From Acinetobacter lwoffii (lineage in GTDB: Bacteria > Pseudomonadota > Gammaproteobacteria > Pseudomonadales > Moraxellaceae), in the NCBI RefSeq assembly GCF_029024105.1, contig NZ_CP118964.1, positions 157,374 through 221,373 of the forward strand: a DNA stretch of 64,000 bases, in the 5' to 3' direction. Both the position numbers and the translations under genes were made by a program. The notes beneath the pieces were generated by a model. That model had not been told where the DNA came from. It made no database searches and worked only from the letters and a program-made list of their open reading frames with translations. Positions 25,666-35,518 of the stretch are shown piece by piece. Each line of letters starts with the position of its first letter. Positions within the stretch are counted from its first letter, which is position 1.

Positions 25666-25799
25666 ATACGATCTCTATCATTTAGATATGCTGAGTTCTA
25701 TATGCGAAGATCAGCTCGAACCAAGATTAGGGGGAATTCAGGGATTACTTTTATTTCAAGCAAGTACAGGTTTTATCTGTACGATGAGGAAAATAAGAG

Positions 25800-25835
25800 A
25801 GAGTAAAAGTGGTAAGGAATTCCCACTGTTACTCT
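25800..25835 (-). terminator. Hairpin after the copZ-like gene
   Basis: AGAGTAAAAGTGG (25800-25812) pairs with CCCACTGTTACTCT (25822-25835) with one mismatch, 8 bases beyond the chaperone stop. It lies between the chaperone and the CopA start, so the two are probably separate transcripts. An inverted pair GTACAG/CTGTAC at 25764-25782 is a possible operator for CopA. Confidence 0.5.
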
Positions 25836-25843
25836 AACAGAGA

Positions 25844-26038
25844 TTAAGCAGGATCAGCTGTAAATCCACGCTCACTGAGAGTGGCAATGACTTGATCCTG
25901 ACTCACCGTTGTGTTGATTTCAACAATACGGTTTTGTAAATCAATATCGAGTGAGGCATTCGAGTCGAGCTCTTTAATTGCGGTAGTAATGCCGCGTGCA
26001 CAACCACCACAAGTCATATTAGCGATGTGAAATTTCAT
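25844..26038 (-). CDS. copZ: CopZ-like copper chaperone (single HMA domain)
   Basis: The 64-aa protein is one HMA fold with metal-binding MTCGGC (Cys10 and Cys13) and the C-terminal GFTADPA. It should carry Cu(I) in the cytoplasm to CopA, encoded just downstream on the same strand. GGAG precedes the ATG. A copper box at 26246 is 200 bases upstream. Confidence 0.92.
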   Translation of the reverse strand: MKFHIANMTCGGCARGITTAIKELDSNASLDIDLQNRIVEINTTVSQDQVIATLSERGFTADPA

Positions 26039-26507
26039 ATGTTGCTCCTTTTTAACAAAACATTTGTTTAAAACATTAGAACAGTAACTCTAAACTTTCA
26101 CCATACAACCAGCCTTTTTCTGAATCAGCTACTCGCTGTAACTTGGTCTGTTTACAACCTTACAGTTTTCTTCAGAGTATTCCAAAGAAGAGTGTTCTAA
26201 TGACTACAGTAAAAGTACTTAACCAACATTAATGTGACTTTAAAATGACATTTTTGTCATCTACGATCACTCTGAAATTTATAAGATTAGTTATTTCAAT
26301 CAATGGTAGTGAACTGAATAGATGAGACCGTTATGGGTTGAAGATAAGCTAAAAACCGGTGACTACCTTTATGTATAATGCCTCATGATGCGATTTTACT
26401 GTTCTGATTGTCGTAAGTTGACAGTCCAGTAGAAACTTTATTGCTCAGCTACAAAAGATAAATGCAGTAATGTTAAATTTCCTCAATTCCCTTATTTTGA
26501 AATTCTC
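26039..26507. other. Intergenic region with a copper box and a short zinc-ribbon-like relic
   Basis: Besides the copper box at 26246-26260, positions 26385-26500 on the plus strand read MMRFYCSDCRKLTVQ, a stop, then KLYCSATKDKCSNVKFPQF, with a Cys-x2-Cys pattern. This looks like a broken small zinc-ribbon ORF but I cannot name it. No other gene is seen. Confidence 0.45.
26246..26260. promoter_or_regulatory. Probable CopR-binding copper box (upstream of copZ)
   Basis: TGACATTTTTGTCAT is a perfect inverted repeat (TGACA/TGTCA plus flanks) and matches the cop/cus box bound by CopR/CusR regulators. Near-identical boxes occur at 27964, 28871 and 36254. Confidence 0.75.
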
Positions 26508-27389
26508 TTATTCAATACCCACGACAGTGGTTATATAGCCTGTTGTTAATAGAATTGATAGACCTAATAACATCTCAAATAAAATGGCATGACTAAGGTG
26601 TTTAGCGAATTTAGGATGTTGAAGACGCGGGGTGAAATACCATTTGTTGAAGGCAGCTAAAAGTAGAATACCTATAACAAAAAACATTTTAACCATGAAA
26701 CCATAGCCATATGCAGTATTGATTAAGGTATTAAAATCTTTAATTAAAAGAAGAGCTACACTAGCGCCACAGGCGATTAATATCCCAACAATGAAAGCAG
26801 CAATACGTCCAAATACATGCATGCGATCTTTTAAAGGTAAACCACTTATTTCCCGGCTGGTTTTCCATAACGGATATAAAGACCCCATCCATAACGACAT
26901 AACTAGAATATGGATTGATAATAAAATTTGAGCAAGTAAGGTTAAATTAGCGACATGTCCGAGCTGGGAAAAACTAAAAATAATCGGGATAAGTAAAATA
27001 CAAAATATTGAACTTTCAATTATAGAAAAATGACCTTTGTTCCTGTTAAGTTTAACCACCATGAGAAGAAGTAAAAGAGCAAAACTAATAGAACGAAGAA
27101 CGTATATATACCCCGTCGGAGTATTAACCAATATATTAATATACGTGGGGTCCACCATCCCTGTAATACCAGTATTGGCAAAACTACCAATCAGAATAAA
27201 AAATCCCAAGGTACTGGAAATTAGGCCTAATCCAGCGCCAATTGTAATATATTTAAGAATCGATTCTTTTAGTTCAAGATATTGTCTAAGTAAAAAATAG
27301 CAAAAGGCTCCACCAACGACAAAAGCTACACTTAAATATAAAATAACCTTAGTTAACCAAGTGGCCCACATCCAATATTCAGAAATCAT
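26508..27389 (-). CDS. copD: CopD copper resistance inner-membrane protein
   Basis: The 293-aa protein (start MISEYWMWATW; an in-frame ATG at 27434 would add 15 residues) has eight predicted membrane segments and conserved His residues in QLGHVANLTLLAQILLSIHI and in the last helices (HLSHAILFEMLLGL). CopD is thought to move copper across the inner membrane together with periplasmic CopC, whose gene lies just upstream on the same strand. Confidence 0.88.
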   Translation of the reverse strand: MISEYWMWATWLTKVILYLSVAFVVGGAFCYFLLRQYLELKESILKYITIGAGLGLISSTLGFFILIGSFANTGITGMVDPTYINILVNTPTGYIYVLRSISFALLLLLMVVKLNRNKGHFSIIESSIFCILLIPIIFSFSQLGHVANLTLLAQILLSIHILVMSLWMGSLYPLWKTSREISGLPLKDRMHVFGRIAAFIVGILIACGASVALLLIKDFNTLINTAYGYGFMVKMFFVIGILLLAAFNKWYFTPRLQHPKFAKHLSHAILFEMLLGLSILLTTGYITTVVGIE

Positions 27390-27453
27390 TATTTTTGTCC
27401 ATTCTAGAACAACATGCCAGCACCTCACTGACATGTTGAAAGGTAATCAATTC

Positions 27454-27834
27454 TTATTTAGTTGATTTGATAGTGAAACTATATTCACCATTCATGTTGT
27501 GACCATCTTTCCCCATTGTTGTCCAGACAACGGTATATTTACCTTTTTTCAGTTTCGGAAGAGCGACATCAAAGGATTTCTTTAAGTCATGAGTAACTTT
27601 ATATTTTAAAGGAACATCTCTTCGCTGAGCATCCAGTAACTTAATATTCATCAACATAACCTCTGCACCAAAGTTAAGGGTCAAGTTCTTTGGTTGACTA
27701 AGGATAGATGCATTTTCCGCAGGAATCGCACTCACTAAACTCACATGAGCGAACGTAGTTGTAGTAGCCACAATCATCGTTGCAGCTACTACAACATTAC
27801 GTAGAGCAGTCATTTTATTTTGAAATAATTTCAT
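27454..27834 (-). CDS. copC: CopC periplasmic copper-binding protein
   Basis: The 126-aa precursor has a signal peptide ending TTTTFA, so the mature protein starts with the copper-binding His (HVSLVSAIPAEN). It has the beta-barrel CopC pattern with KYTVVWTTMGKDGHNMNGEYSFTI, where the second His is a Cu(II) ligand. It forms an operon with copD. A copper box lies 130 bases upstream at 27964. Confidence 0.94.
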   Translation of the reverse strand: MKLFQNKMTALRNVVVAATMIVATTTTFAHVSLVSAIPAENASILSQPKNLTLNFGAEVMLMNIKLLDAQRRDVPLKYKVTHDLKKSFDVALPKLKKGKYTVVWTTMGKDGHNMNGEYSFTIKSTK

Positions 27835-27963
27835 TTACGTTTCCTCTTGATTCGTTAGTTCATTAGAGATGACTTTATAAAATCTATATTTAATGAGACC
27901 ACATCATCTCCTCTTATATTTCAATTATTAGTGAGAGACAGAAACATAGCGATGACTTCAAAA

Positions 27964-27978
27964 TTACATTTTTGTCAT
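27964..27978. promoter_or_regulatory. Probable CopR box upstream of copCD
   Basis: TTACATTTTTGTCAT, one base from the perfect palindrome at 26246, lies between copC (minus) and the DUF2789 gene (plus). Confidence 0.72.
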
Positions 27979-28185
27979 TTTTAAAATTTAAAATCTTTAA
28001 CTATTAAAATAATCTTATTGAAAAATAATGATCATTTAACAAACAAATTATGTAGGTGGTTGATTTATGAAATGTAGTAATCATTTTGTCTAAGAAAATA
28101 GTAGCTATTTAATTTTTTATATTTTAGTTTAAATATAAACATGTTATGTTTAATTTGATCTAATATAAATTTGTGGGCTAAGCAC

Positions 28186-28428
28186 ATGACTCAAACACGT
28201 CCAAGAATGACCAAATTATTTGAACAGCTTGGTTTAGCTTCTACTGAAGAAGCAATTGCAAAATTCATAGAGAGCCATCAGCTAGCTGGAGATGTTTTTT
28301 TAACACAAGCAATTTTTTGGACTGATGCTCAACGTCATTTTTTAGAAGAAAAACTACACTCTGATGGTGAATGGACGACAGTGATTGATCAATTAAATGA
28401 GTCTTTACATGAAAATTCAGTAAAATAA
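28186..28428 (+). CDS. DUF2789-family small protein
   Basis: The 80-aa cytoplasmic protein (start MTQTRPRMTKLFEQLGL; an ATG five codons upstream is also possible) shows the DUF2789 pattern: KLFEQLGL, IAKFIESHQ, and FWTDAQRHFLEEKLHSDGEW followed by VIDQLNESL. Function is unknown. It is divergent from copC and shares its control region, so it may respond to copper. Confidence 0.78.
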   Translation: MTQTRPRMTKLFEQLGLASTEEAIAKFIESHQLAGDVFLTQAIFWTDAQRHFLEEKLHSDGEWTTVIDQLNESLHENSVK

Positions 28429-29032
28429 TTTTCCGTTAGTATTAAGGATCTACATTCTTCCCTGCATTGAATACAACTCATTCATACAGTAGTACTGTTT
28501 TGGAGATGGAATCTCTATTATATAAGTAGTAGATTCCTTACTCTGAAATTTGGATTATAAACCCTAATATTAAAAATAATCTTCTTTACCTTCTATCTAA
28601 TAAATATACCAATAAGTTTAATAATTAAATTATCCACCCTTTTTTCTATAAAAAACTATTTTGATCAACTGTATTTTTTCTTTAAAGGAATAACAGTGTA
28701 AATTACATTAAGAATGTGTCTCTAACTAGCCTTGGAGTCATCTAATCATTTCATTTTTATTTTTTTTAAGCACATAAAATCATAACAACTTTAATAGTTT
28801 TAAAAGATTAATATTAAATAAAATTTTTGTCATCTCAGCATAGACTATATATTTCGAGAAGATCTCAAAATTACATTTTTGTCATTTTTAAAAATAATTA
28901 ATTAATAGTGCTAAAATTTTTAAGAGAGACAGAGAATAACCAAAAATTTCATCAGTTTAGTAGTCAAATTCCTAGACTCTGTTCAGTACTAAAACATAGC
29001 TTTTACTTCCAAATTATTTAAAGGAAAAAATT
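28429..29032. other. 600-bp AT-rich intergenic region with one and a half copper boxes
   Basis: No gene is visible. A full box (28871-28885) and a degenerate one (AAATTTTTGTCAT, 28821-28833) lie 50 bp apart, ahead of the Met-rich gene at 29033. The remainder is AT-rich with stops in all frames. Confidence 0.6.
28871..28885. promoter_or_regulatory. Probable CopR box upstream of the Met-rich protein operon
   Basis: TTACATTTTTGTCAT is identical to the box at 27964. It lies 148 bases before the gene, and a weaker half-conserved copy is 50 bp further upstream. Confidence 0.72.
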
Positions 29033-29464
29033 ATGATGAAATTCAAAAACATTTTTTTGGGCTTATGTATCGCAGCCGCGTCATTGAATACATTTGCACA
29101 GCAATCCGATGAACACAAAGATCACCATCCTGAAAAAACAGCACCATCTGCAGTAACAATTAAGCAAACAGTTACCAGCACCACTGCTACAGATAAAATG
29201 GCTGCAATGGACCAGCACATGAAAGCAATGCAAGCCATGCATGCAAAGATGATGGCTGCAAAAAACCCTCAAGAACGTCAAAAACTTATGGCTGAGCACA
29301 TGAAACTCATGCAAGGAGGTATGAGCATGATGAAACAGATGAGCGGCCAAAGCATGAATGCAAATATGGCTGACCGTCAGCAAATGATGGAAAAACGTAT
29401 GGACATGATGCAATCCATGATGCAGATGATGATGGACTGTATGCCTCCCTCCACAACTAAATAA
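29033..29464 (+). CDS. Periplasmic Met/His-rich protein, probable copper binder
   Basis: The 143-aa precursor has a signal peptide (FKNIFLGLCIAAASLNTFA), a His/Asp start (DEHKDHHPEK) and a helical C-terminal half packed with Met (MDQHMKAMQAMHAKMM, MQSMMQMMMDCM). Met-rich clusters bind Cu(I) or Ag(I). RBS AAAGGA is upstream. It heads a run of genes on the plus strand (DUF2933, methyltransferase, ATPase, MgtC-like) behind a copper box. No standard gene name fits. Confidence 0.75.
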   Translation: MMKFKNIFLGLCIAAASLNTFAQQSDEHKDHHPEKTAPSAVTIKQTVTSTTATDKMAAMDQHMKAMQAMHAKMMAAKNPQERQKLMAEHMKLMQGGMSMMKQMSGQSMNANMADRQQMMEKRMDMMQSMMQMMMDCMPPSTTK

Positions 29465-29492
29465 TTACCCATGAATTAGAGAGGGAAGCACC

Positions 29493-29765
29493 ATGAACCA
29501 TCAACCTCAAGAACATAATTCAGTACCTAACTTTTGGTCTACACGTTATGCCATCGGCCTATTCGTGATTGGTGGTGTGGCAGCCTATTTTCTCTTAACC
29601 GAGCATTTGGCCCATGTCGTTGGTGTTTTACCCTTTTTACTCCTTTTAGCATGCCCACTCATGCATATTTTTATGCATGGTGGTCATGGACATCACCATC
29701 ATCAACAGAAAAATCCAGACACATCAGATAATAAAAAATCACGCGAACCAGGAGACCCCTCATGA
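29493..29765 (+). CDS. DUF2933 membrane protein
   Basis: The 90-aa protein has one or two membrane segments (YAIGLFVIGGVAAYFLL and a second at LPFLLLLACPLMHIFMH) and a His-rich tail (GGHGHHHHQQ). This is the DUF2933 pattern seen in copper/silver clusters next to YHS-type ATPases. It overlaps the following gene by 4 bases (ATGA). Confidence 0.85.
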   Translation: MNHQPQEHNSVPNFWSTRYAIGLFVIGGVAAYFLLTEHLAHVVGVLPFLLLLACPLMHIFMHGGHGHHHHQQKNPDTSDNKKSREPGDPS

Positions 29766-30412
29766 ATCATGCGGAATCGGCCTATGGTCTGTGGTGGCTC
29801 GTCATCATAAATTCGGCAATTTTCATTATGTTTGCCTTCAGTTTTTTTAAACCCGCCACAGCACGAGACTGGCGTACTTTTAGCGCTTTCTCTGCTTTCA
29901 TCATTGCATTGTTTGTCGAGATGTATGGTTTCCCTTTAACCATTTACCTGTTGTCAGGCTGGCTACAAACTCGCTTTCCTGAACTTGATTTGCTGTCGCA
30001 TAACTCAGGTCACTTATGGTCAACGCTACTGGGTGAAAAGGGTGATCCACATTTTGGCATTCTGCACATCGCGAGTTATATTTTTTTGGGCTATGGTTTC
30101 TATTTACTGTCATCAGCATGGAACGTGTTGTACCACGCACAACGTCATCACCAATTGGCAGTAACCGGACCCTATGCGCGCATACGTCACCCCCAATACG
30201 TGGCTTTTATCTTGATCTTGCTGGGGTTTTTATTGCAATGGCCAACTTTACTGACACTGATTATGTTTCCAATCTTACTCTTAATGTACAGCCGCTTGGC
30301 AATTAAGGAAGAGGCTGAAATGAGTAAACAGTTTGGCGCTGTCTATGACAGCTATGCTCAACAGACTCCGAGATTTATTCCAAAATTCGGCCATAAAACC
30401 ACTTTTCCATAA
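29762..30412 (+). CDS. Isoprenylcysteine methyltransferase-like membrane protein (ICMT/PEMT family)
   Basis: The 216-aa protein has five or six membrane segments and the conserved C-terminal motif GPYARIRHPQYVAFIL ... IKEEAEMSKQFG, the SAM-binding signature of the ICMT/PEMT family. The substrate in bacteria is unknown. This gene is a common companion of DUF2933 and the heavy-metal ATPase in metal islands. Confidence 0.82.
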   Translation: MNHAESAYGLWWLVIINSAIFIMFAFSFFKPATARDWRTFSAFSAFIIALFVEMYGFPLTIYLLSGWLQTRFPELDLLSHNSGHLWSTLLGEKGDPHFGILHIASYIFLGYGFYLLSSAWNVLYHAQRHHQLAVTGPYARIRHPQYVAFILILLGFLLQWPTLLTLIMFPILLLMYSRLAIKEEAEMSKQFGAVYDSYAQQTPRFIPKFGHKTTFP

Positions 30413-30423
30413 GAGAATTATTT

Positions 30424-32799
30424 ATGTCAGATCAAAAAAATCATAACCAGGACCATATGGCACAGGCTACAACAGACGTACTGAAAGACCCAGTCTGTGG
30501 TATGACCGTCACTGAAGAATCGAAATACCATGAGGAATTTAAGGGGAAAACTTACTTTTTTTGCAGTGATAAATGTCAATCAAAGTTTCATAGCAGCCCG
30601 GTGCAATATATCGCTAAACCCGCAACGACGACTGCCGATGCACATACACAGCATCATCAGACTACTCAATCCGTTAATGATGCAAGCACAACAGGCACGA
30701 CCATCTATACGTGCCCAATGCATCCAGAAATTAGACAGGATCATCCTGGAAACTGTCCTAAATGCGGAATGACACTGGAACCACTCATTCCCGAGTTAGA
30801 GGAAGATGAGAATCCTGAGTTACGTGATTTCCGTCGACGCTTCTGGTGGACACTGCCACTCACCATAGTCGTGACTTTTTTGGCAATGTTTGGCCATCAA
30901 CTGAACCTGTTCGACATGGCAGTTCAGAGCTGGATTGAATTAGTGTTGTCACTCCCGATTGTACTGTGGGCAGGTTGGCCATTTTTTTCCCGTGGTTGGC
31001 AATCGGTTGTGAATCGCAGCCCAAACATGTGGACCCTGATCGGTCTAGGTACAGGGGCTGCTTTTATTTACAGTGTGGTTGCGACCATTGCACCACAAAT
31101 CTTTCCAGACTCATTTATCTCCATGGGTCGTGTCGCTGTTTACTTTGAAGCTTCAGCGGTCATCATTTCTTTGACCCTACTGGGGCAAATACTGGAATTA
31201 AAAGCACGTTCGCAAACTTCTGCTGCAATTAAGTCACTCCTCGGACTTGCTCCTAAAACAGCTCGCCGAATCCTGCCCGATGGAACTGAGGAAGATGTTC
31301 CTCTGACTCATGTCCATGTAGGAGATTTACTCCGCATCCGCCCAGGTGAAAAAGTTCCTGTGGATGGTGTAGTCACTGAAGGAAGTAGTTCAGTAGATGA
31401 ATCAATGCTGACAGGCGAACCTTTACCAATCACTAAACGTGTCGGCGATAAAGTCATTGGCGCTACCCTGAATACCAATGGTTCATTGATCATGCGTTCA
31501 GAGAAAATTGGTTCAAGTACCATGTTGTCCCAGATCGTACAGATGGTGGCACAAGCTCAACGCTCGAGAGCACCAATGCAACGTATGGCTGATCAGGTAG
31601 CAGGTTGGTTCGTCATGGCTGTAGTGACCATTGCCTTGCTTACCTTCTTTGGATGGGGATTGTTCGGCCCAGAAGAGTCGAGCTGGGTTTATGCATTAAT
31701 CAATGCTGTGGCAGTACTCATTATTGCCTGTCCTTGTGCACTAGGCTTGGCAACTCCAATGTCTATCATGGTTGCAACGGGTCAAGGTGCTACTCATGGT
31801 GTGTTGTTCCGCGATGCAGCAGCCATTGAGAATCTGCGCAAGATTGACACACTAATCATCGATAAAACAGGTACGTTGACCGAAGGACGCCCTGTATTCG
31901 ATCGTGTGGTTGCCGCATCAGGTTTCGATGAATCTGAAGTATTACGTTTAGCCGCCAGTCTTGATCAAGGCAGTGAACACCCGCTAGCCGAAGCGATTGT
32001 AAATGCAGCACACGAACGTGGCCTGTCTCTTGAAACACCAGATAATTTTGAATCAGGCTCAGGGATTGGTGTTCGAGGTCAAGTGGGCGATCGTCAGTTA
32101 GCTTTGGGCAACACAGCACTGATGGAGCAATTAGGTATCTCGGTACAATCTCTGATTCCGCAAGCCGAAGAGCTGCGTTCAGAAGGTGCAAGTGTGATGC
32201 ATCTAGCCATCAATGGTGAATTGGCCGGCCTGCTTGCAGTATCCGATCCCATCAAAAAAAGTACCCCTGAAGCACTTGCCACCCTGAAGGAAGCTGGACT
32301 ACGTATCGTGATGGCAACAGGAGATGGTCTCACCACTGCCCGTTCAGTCGCAGCACGTCTGGGTATTGATGAGGTACATGGTGAAGTTAAACCCGCAGAT
32401 AAACTAGAACTGGTCAGCAAATTGCAGAAGGAAGGTCGCATCGTGGCAATGGCCGGCGATGGAATCAATGATGCACCAGCACTAGCCAAGGCTGATGTCG
32501 GTATCGCTATGGGGACCGGAACTGATGTCGCAATGAATAGTGCTCAAGTTACGCTGGTCAAGGGGGATTTACGCGGTATCGCGGTTGCCCGTTCCCTTTC
32601 GGAAGCTACTGTTGGCAACATGAAACAGAACCTCATGTTTGCTTTCCTTTACAATGCCTTGGGTATCCCAATCGCAGCTGGCGTACTCTATCCATTTACC
32701 GGTTGGTTATTGTCACCCATGATTGCGGCCTTGGCGATGAGTTTTAGTTCAGCTTCAGTCATCACGAATGCCCTTCGCCTGCGAAATAAAAAGTTATGA
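30424..32799 (+). CDS. Heavy-metal P1B-type ATPase with YHS and metal-binding domains
   Basis: The 791-aa protein starts with a YHS domain (DPVCGMTV ... YFFCSDKCQSKF), then a second small metal-binding domain (YTCPMHPEI, GNCPKCGM), then a P1B core: TGEP, the transport motif IACPCALGLATP, DKTGT, SEHP and GDGINDAPALAKAD. The CPC motif points to Cu(I) or Ag(I) export, as in CopF/SilP-like pumps. It differs from the HMA-type CopA at 23188. The next gene starts inside its stop codon (ATGA). Confidence 0.93.
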   Translation: MSDQKNHNQDHMAQATTDVLKDPVCGMTVTEESKYHEEFKGKTYFFCSDKCQSKFHSSPVQYIAKPATTTADAHTQHHQTTQSVNDASTTGTTIYTCPMHPEIRQDHPGNCPKCGMTLEPLIPELEEDENPELRDFRRRFWWTLPLTIVVTFLAMFGHQLNLFDMAVQSWIELVLSLPIVLWAGWPFFSRGWQSVVNRSPNMWTLIGLGTGAAFIYSVVATIAPQIFPDSFISMGRVAVYFEASAVIISLTLLGQILELKARSQTSAAIKSLLGLAPKTARRILPDGTEEDVPLTHVHVGDLLRIRPGEKVPVDGVVTEGSSSVDESMLTGEPLPITKRVGDKVIGATLNTNGSLIMRSEKIGSSTMLSQIVQMVAQAQRSRAPMQRMADQVAGWFVMAVVTIALLTFFGWGLFGPEESSWVYALINAVAVLIIACPCALGLATPMSIMVATGQGATHGVLFRDAAAIENLRKIDTLIIDKTGTLTEGRPVFDRVVAASGFDESEVLRLAASLDQGSEHPLAEAIVNAAHERGLSLETPDNFESGSGIGVRGQVGDRQLALGNTALMEQLGISVQSLIPQAEELRSEGASVMHLAINGELAGLLAVSDPIKKSTPEALATLKEAGLRIVMATGDGLTTARSVAARLGIDEVHGEVKPADKLELVSKLQKEGRIVAMAGDGINDAPALAKADVGIAMGTGTDVAMNSAQVTLVKGDLRGIAVARSLSEATVGNMKQNLMFAFLYNALGIPIAAGVLYPFTGWLLSPMIAALAMSFSSASVITNALRLRNKKL

Positions 32800-34079
32800 T
32801 AGAGAGTTCTTTTCTTCCACCAGATGTACCAGGTCTTATTGCAGCACTTGCCATCGGCCTGCTCATTGGTTTAGAACGAGGATGGCACGATCGTGAATTG
32901 CCCGAGGGCAGCCGAGTAGCAGGCCTACGTACCTTCACATTGACAGGATTGCTCGGAGGAGTGCTCGGTCATTTACAACCAAACTTCGGGCCTTGGCCGC
33001 TGGTCGCGGCCGTATTAGGGCTTTCCTTATTATTAACAGTGTCCTACGCGCGTACCGCAAAACTTTCCGGTAATCTAAGCGCTACCACGACGATCGCGAT
33101 GCTGTTGACATTAGTTTTAGGTGCATATGCATCCCATGGTAATGTTACTTTAGCATTAACCGCGGCTGTAATCGTCGCTGTATTTTTGGATCTCAAGCCA
33201 ACCTTACACGGTTGGCTACGCTTGATCGAACATCGTGAATTAACCGCATCCCTGCAGTTGCTGGTACTTTCTGTCGTTATATTACCCTACTTACCCAATA
33301 CGGGTCTGGGACCTTTTGCTGCATTAAATCCTTACCAGTTATGGTGGGCAGTGATCCTGATTGCCGGACTCTCTCTGGCAGGTCATTTTGCCATGCGGCT
33401 TACCGGTTCAGAAAGAGGCATATTCTGGACAGGTCTATTGGGTGGTTTGGCATCTTCTACAGCTGCAACTGTCGCACTGGCACGCTATACACGCCAGCAC
33501 CCCGTCATGGTCAGTGCTGCTATTTCTGGAACATTGGCTGCCTGTGGCATCATGTTTTTTCGTATGGTTGTGCTGATAGGCGTCATTGAGCCAGCATTGC
33601 TAAGCACTTTTGGTGGTGCAATGATGATTGCGGGAATCCTTCTGCTGGGTATGGCATTGTGGAGACAACGCCAAATTACCAGCGCTGAAAACAACGATCG
33701 AACAATAGAAGCAATGGCTCCTTTTGATCTTGGGACAGCATTCAGCTTCGCTGCTTTCCTGGCTGTCATGGCAGTCTTGGTCCCGGCAGCAAAACAATGG
33801 TTGGGCACCAGCGGCATCTTCGTATTATCGACTATTTCTGGGCTAGCAGACGTAGATGCTATTTTAGTCTCACTTGCCCGCCTGCATAGTACTGAAGGCT
33901 TAACAACAAATGTGGCTGCTGTCGCGCTAGGGCTGGCCACACTGAGCAACATGTTAAGCAAAGCGACAATTGCATGGATGACAGGGGGGGCACAGTTTGG
34001 CCGAGCTATCATATTTGGCTACACAATTGCCATGATAGGTGCTGGCGTAGCTCTGGCTCTCAGTTTGAGCTTTATGTAA
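32796..34079 (+). CDS. MgtC/SapB-DUF4010 family membrane protein
   Basis: The 427-aa protein has an N-terminal MgtC-like half (LAIGLLIGLERGWHDRE, GLRTFTLTGLLGGVLG) and a C-terminal DUF4010 half, twelve or so membrane segments in all. It overlaps the ATPase gene by 4 bases, so the two are cotranslated. Proteins of this type are frequent in copper clusters, but what they move or regulate is not established. Confidence 0.88.
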   Translation: MIESSFLPPDVPGLIAALAIGLLIGLERGWHDRELPEGSRVAGLRTFTLTGLLGGVLGHLQPNFGPWPLVAAVLGLSLLLTVSYARTAKLSGNLSATTTIAMLLTLVLGAYASHGNVTLALTAAVIVAVFLDLKPTLHGWLRLIEHRELTASLQLLVLSVVILPYLPNTGLGPFAALNPYQLWWAVILIAGLSLAGHFAMRLTGSERGIFWTGLLGGLASSTAATVALARYTRQHPVMVSAAISGTLAACGIMFFRMVVLIGVIEPALLSTFGGAMMIAGILLLGMALWRQRQITSAENNDRTIEAMAPFDLGTAFSFAAFLAVMAVLVPAAKQWLGTSGIFVLSTISGLADVDAILVSLARLHSTEGLTTNVAAVALGLATLSNMLSKATIAWMTGGAQFGRAIIFGYTIAMIGAGVALALSLSFM

Positions 34080-34117
34080 GGTCAACTCGGGTAAATGGAA
34101 GATGTTCAAAAAATGAG

Positions 34118-35518
34118 TTAAAATGATTCCCCTTGCATGGATTCACTTTGAAAAACAATGGTAAAAATGATTCGACCATTGAGGGATTCAGCCTGGATGG
34201 TCGCCCCAAGCATATCAAGAATAGATTTTGTTATCGCGAGCCCTAAGCCGGTTCCTTCTTCTGTTCTTTGTCTAGATGCATCTGTTCGATAAAATCGATC
34301 AAATAACCTGGATAGTTGTTCAGGAGAGATTTCAGGGCCTTCATTTTCAATTGAAAATATTGTGTTATCTAAATTCTGTTGAAGTTTTATGCGTATTGTA
34401 GAATTCTTATTTCCATATTTAACTGCATTAGATAATAGATTGCTGAGTGCTCGACGTAACATAGCAGGATCACCTTTGACATTTCCAGATCCTGTTTGTT
34501 GAAGCGTCATATTTTTTTCGGCAGCTAGCGCATCATAGAAATCAAATAAGGCTGTAACTTCTTTAACCAGGTCAATATTCTGTAAGTTCTGTAATTTTAG
34601 GCCATGTTCTGCTTTTGCCAAGAAAAGCATATCGGATACCATTCGAGCCAAACGTTCTAATTCTTCTAAATTAGAAAATAGTACTTCTTGATAGGTACTG
34701 GTATCTCGTTTACGGGCAAGACATACTTGAGTTTGAGTCATTAAGTTATTAATCGGTGTTCTAATTTCATGCGCTAAATCAGATGAAAAATCGGAAAGCC
34801 TTTCTAAAGCTGATTCTAGTCTGTCGAGCATATCATTGAAGGCAATTGCTAATGATTTTAGTTCTGTTGGTGTGTGCTCAACTTCTAAACGTTCTGAAAG
34901 ATGTTGGGCAGAAATGCCTTCTGCGACCTTAGCCATTTTTTGCACGGGTCTTAAACCTCTCCAGGTTGCAAACCAACCTAAAAACATTAAACAAATCGTA
35001 CCGGCTAAACCAATGTAAAAAAGTTGACGCTTAAAATCATTTAAAAAATGTAGATGTTCAGATGTATCTATCCCCACAATAATGCGTACAGATTGTATTT
35101 CAGTATTTTTGTTTATATCCGTGTTGTAGATCATGCCACGATAGGTCTTATTCTTAATTTTCCATTTAATCCAAGGGTTATTTGCTGACTTGATTAACTG
35201 TTGAGTATTAATGATTGAAGATGCTGAACTAAATAAAATCTGACCTGCCGGTCGTTCTATTTGGACCATAAGATCATGGTGTCCAACTAAAGCATCTTTC
35301 AAATATAGATCAAGTTCTGGAGAATTTTTAGGATGCTGTTGGAGAAGATTCTGAATAAGCTGGATTTTACCTTCTAATTGGGTACGATCTTGCGTTTCAA
35401 AATGATGCATCACTAATTTATGGATGAAAAACCCCATCATAATGAGAATGCATATAGTCGATAATGAGAAAATAATACCAATACGAAAACTGATAGATTT
35501 GAATAATTTATTATTCAT
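34118..35518 (-). CDS. copS: Heavy-metal sensor histidine kinase CopS/CusS
   Basis: The 466-aa protein has two membrane segments (about 12-35 and 168-190) flanking a periplasmic sensor domain, a HAMP region, the phospho-acceptor HEIRTPINNL, and ATP-binding boxes (NLLSNAVKYG, GTGLGLAITKSIL). It should sense periplasmic Cu(I)/Ag(I) and phosphorylate CopR. Its start overlaps the copR end by 8 bases. Confidence 0.93.
   Translation of the reverse strand: MNNKLFKSISFRIGIIFSLSTICILIMMGFFIHKLVMHHFETQDRTQLEGKIQLIQNLLQQHPKNSPELDLYLKDALVGHHDLMVQIERPAGQILFSSASSIINTQQLIKSANNPWIKWKIKNKTYRGMIYNTDINKNTEIQSVRIIVGIDTSEHLHFLNDFKRQLFYIGLAGTICLMFLGWFATWRGLRPVQKMAKVAEGISAQHLSERLEVEHTPTELKSLAIAFNDMLDRLESALERLSDFSSDLAHEIRTPINNLMTQTQVCLARKRDTSTYQEVLFSNLEELERLARMVSDMLFLAKAEHGLKLQNLQNIDLVKEVTALFDFYDALAAEKNMTLQQTGSGNVKGDPAMLRRALSNLLSNAVKYGNKNSTIRIKLQQNLDNTIFSIENEGPEISPEQLSRLFDRFYRTDASRQRTEEGTGLGLAITKSILDMLGATIQAESLNGRIIFTIVFQSESMQGESF

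Noticed and set aside
28140..28165. TTATGTTTAAT considered as a pdif XerD arm
   Set aside because: It has an extra base compared with TTATGTTAAT and no XerC arm at the proper distance.
32485..34012. Minus-strand frames over the ATPase and MgtC-like genes
   Set aside because: Antisense shadows without motifs; the plus-strand genes overlap by 4 bases and are well supported.
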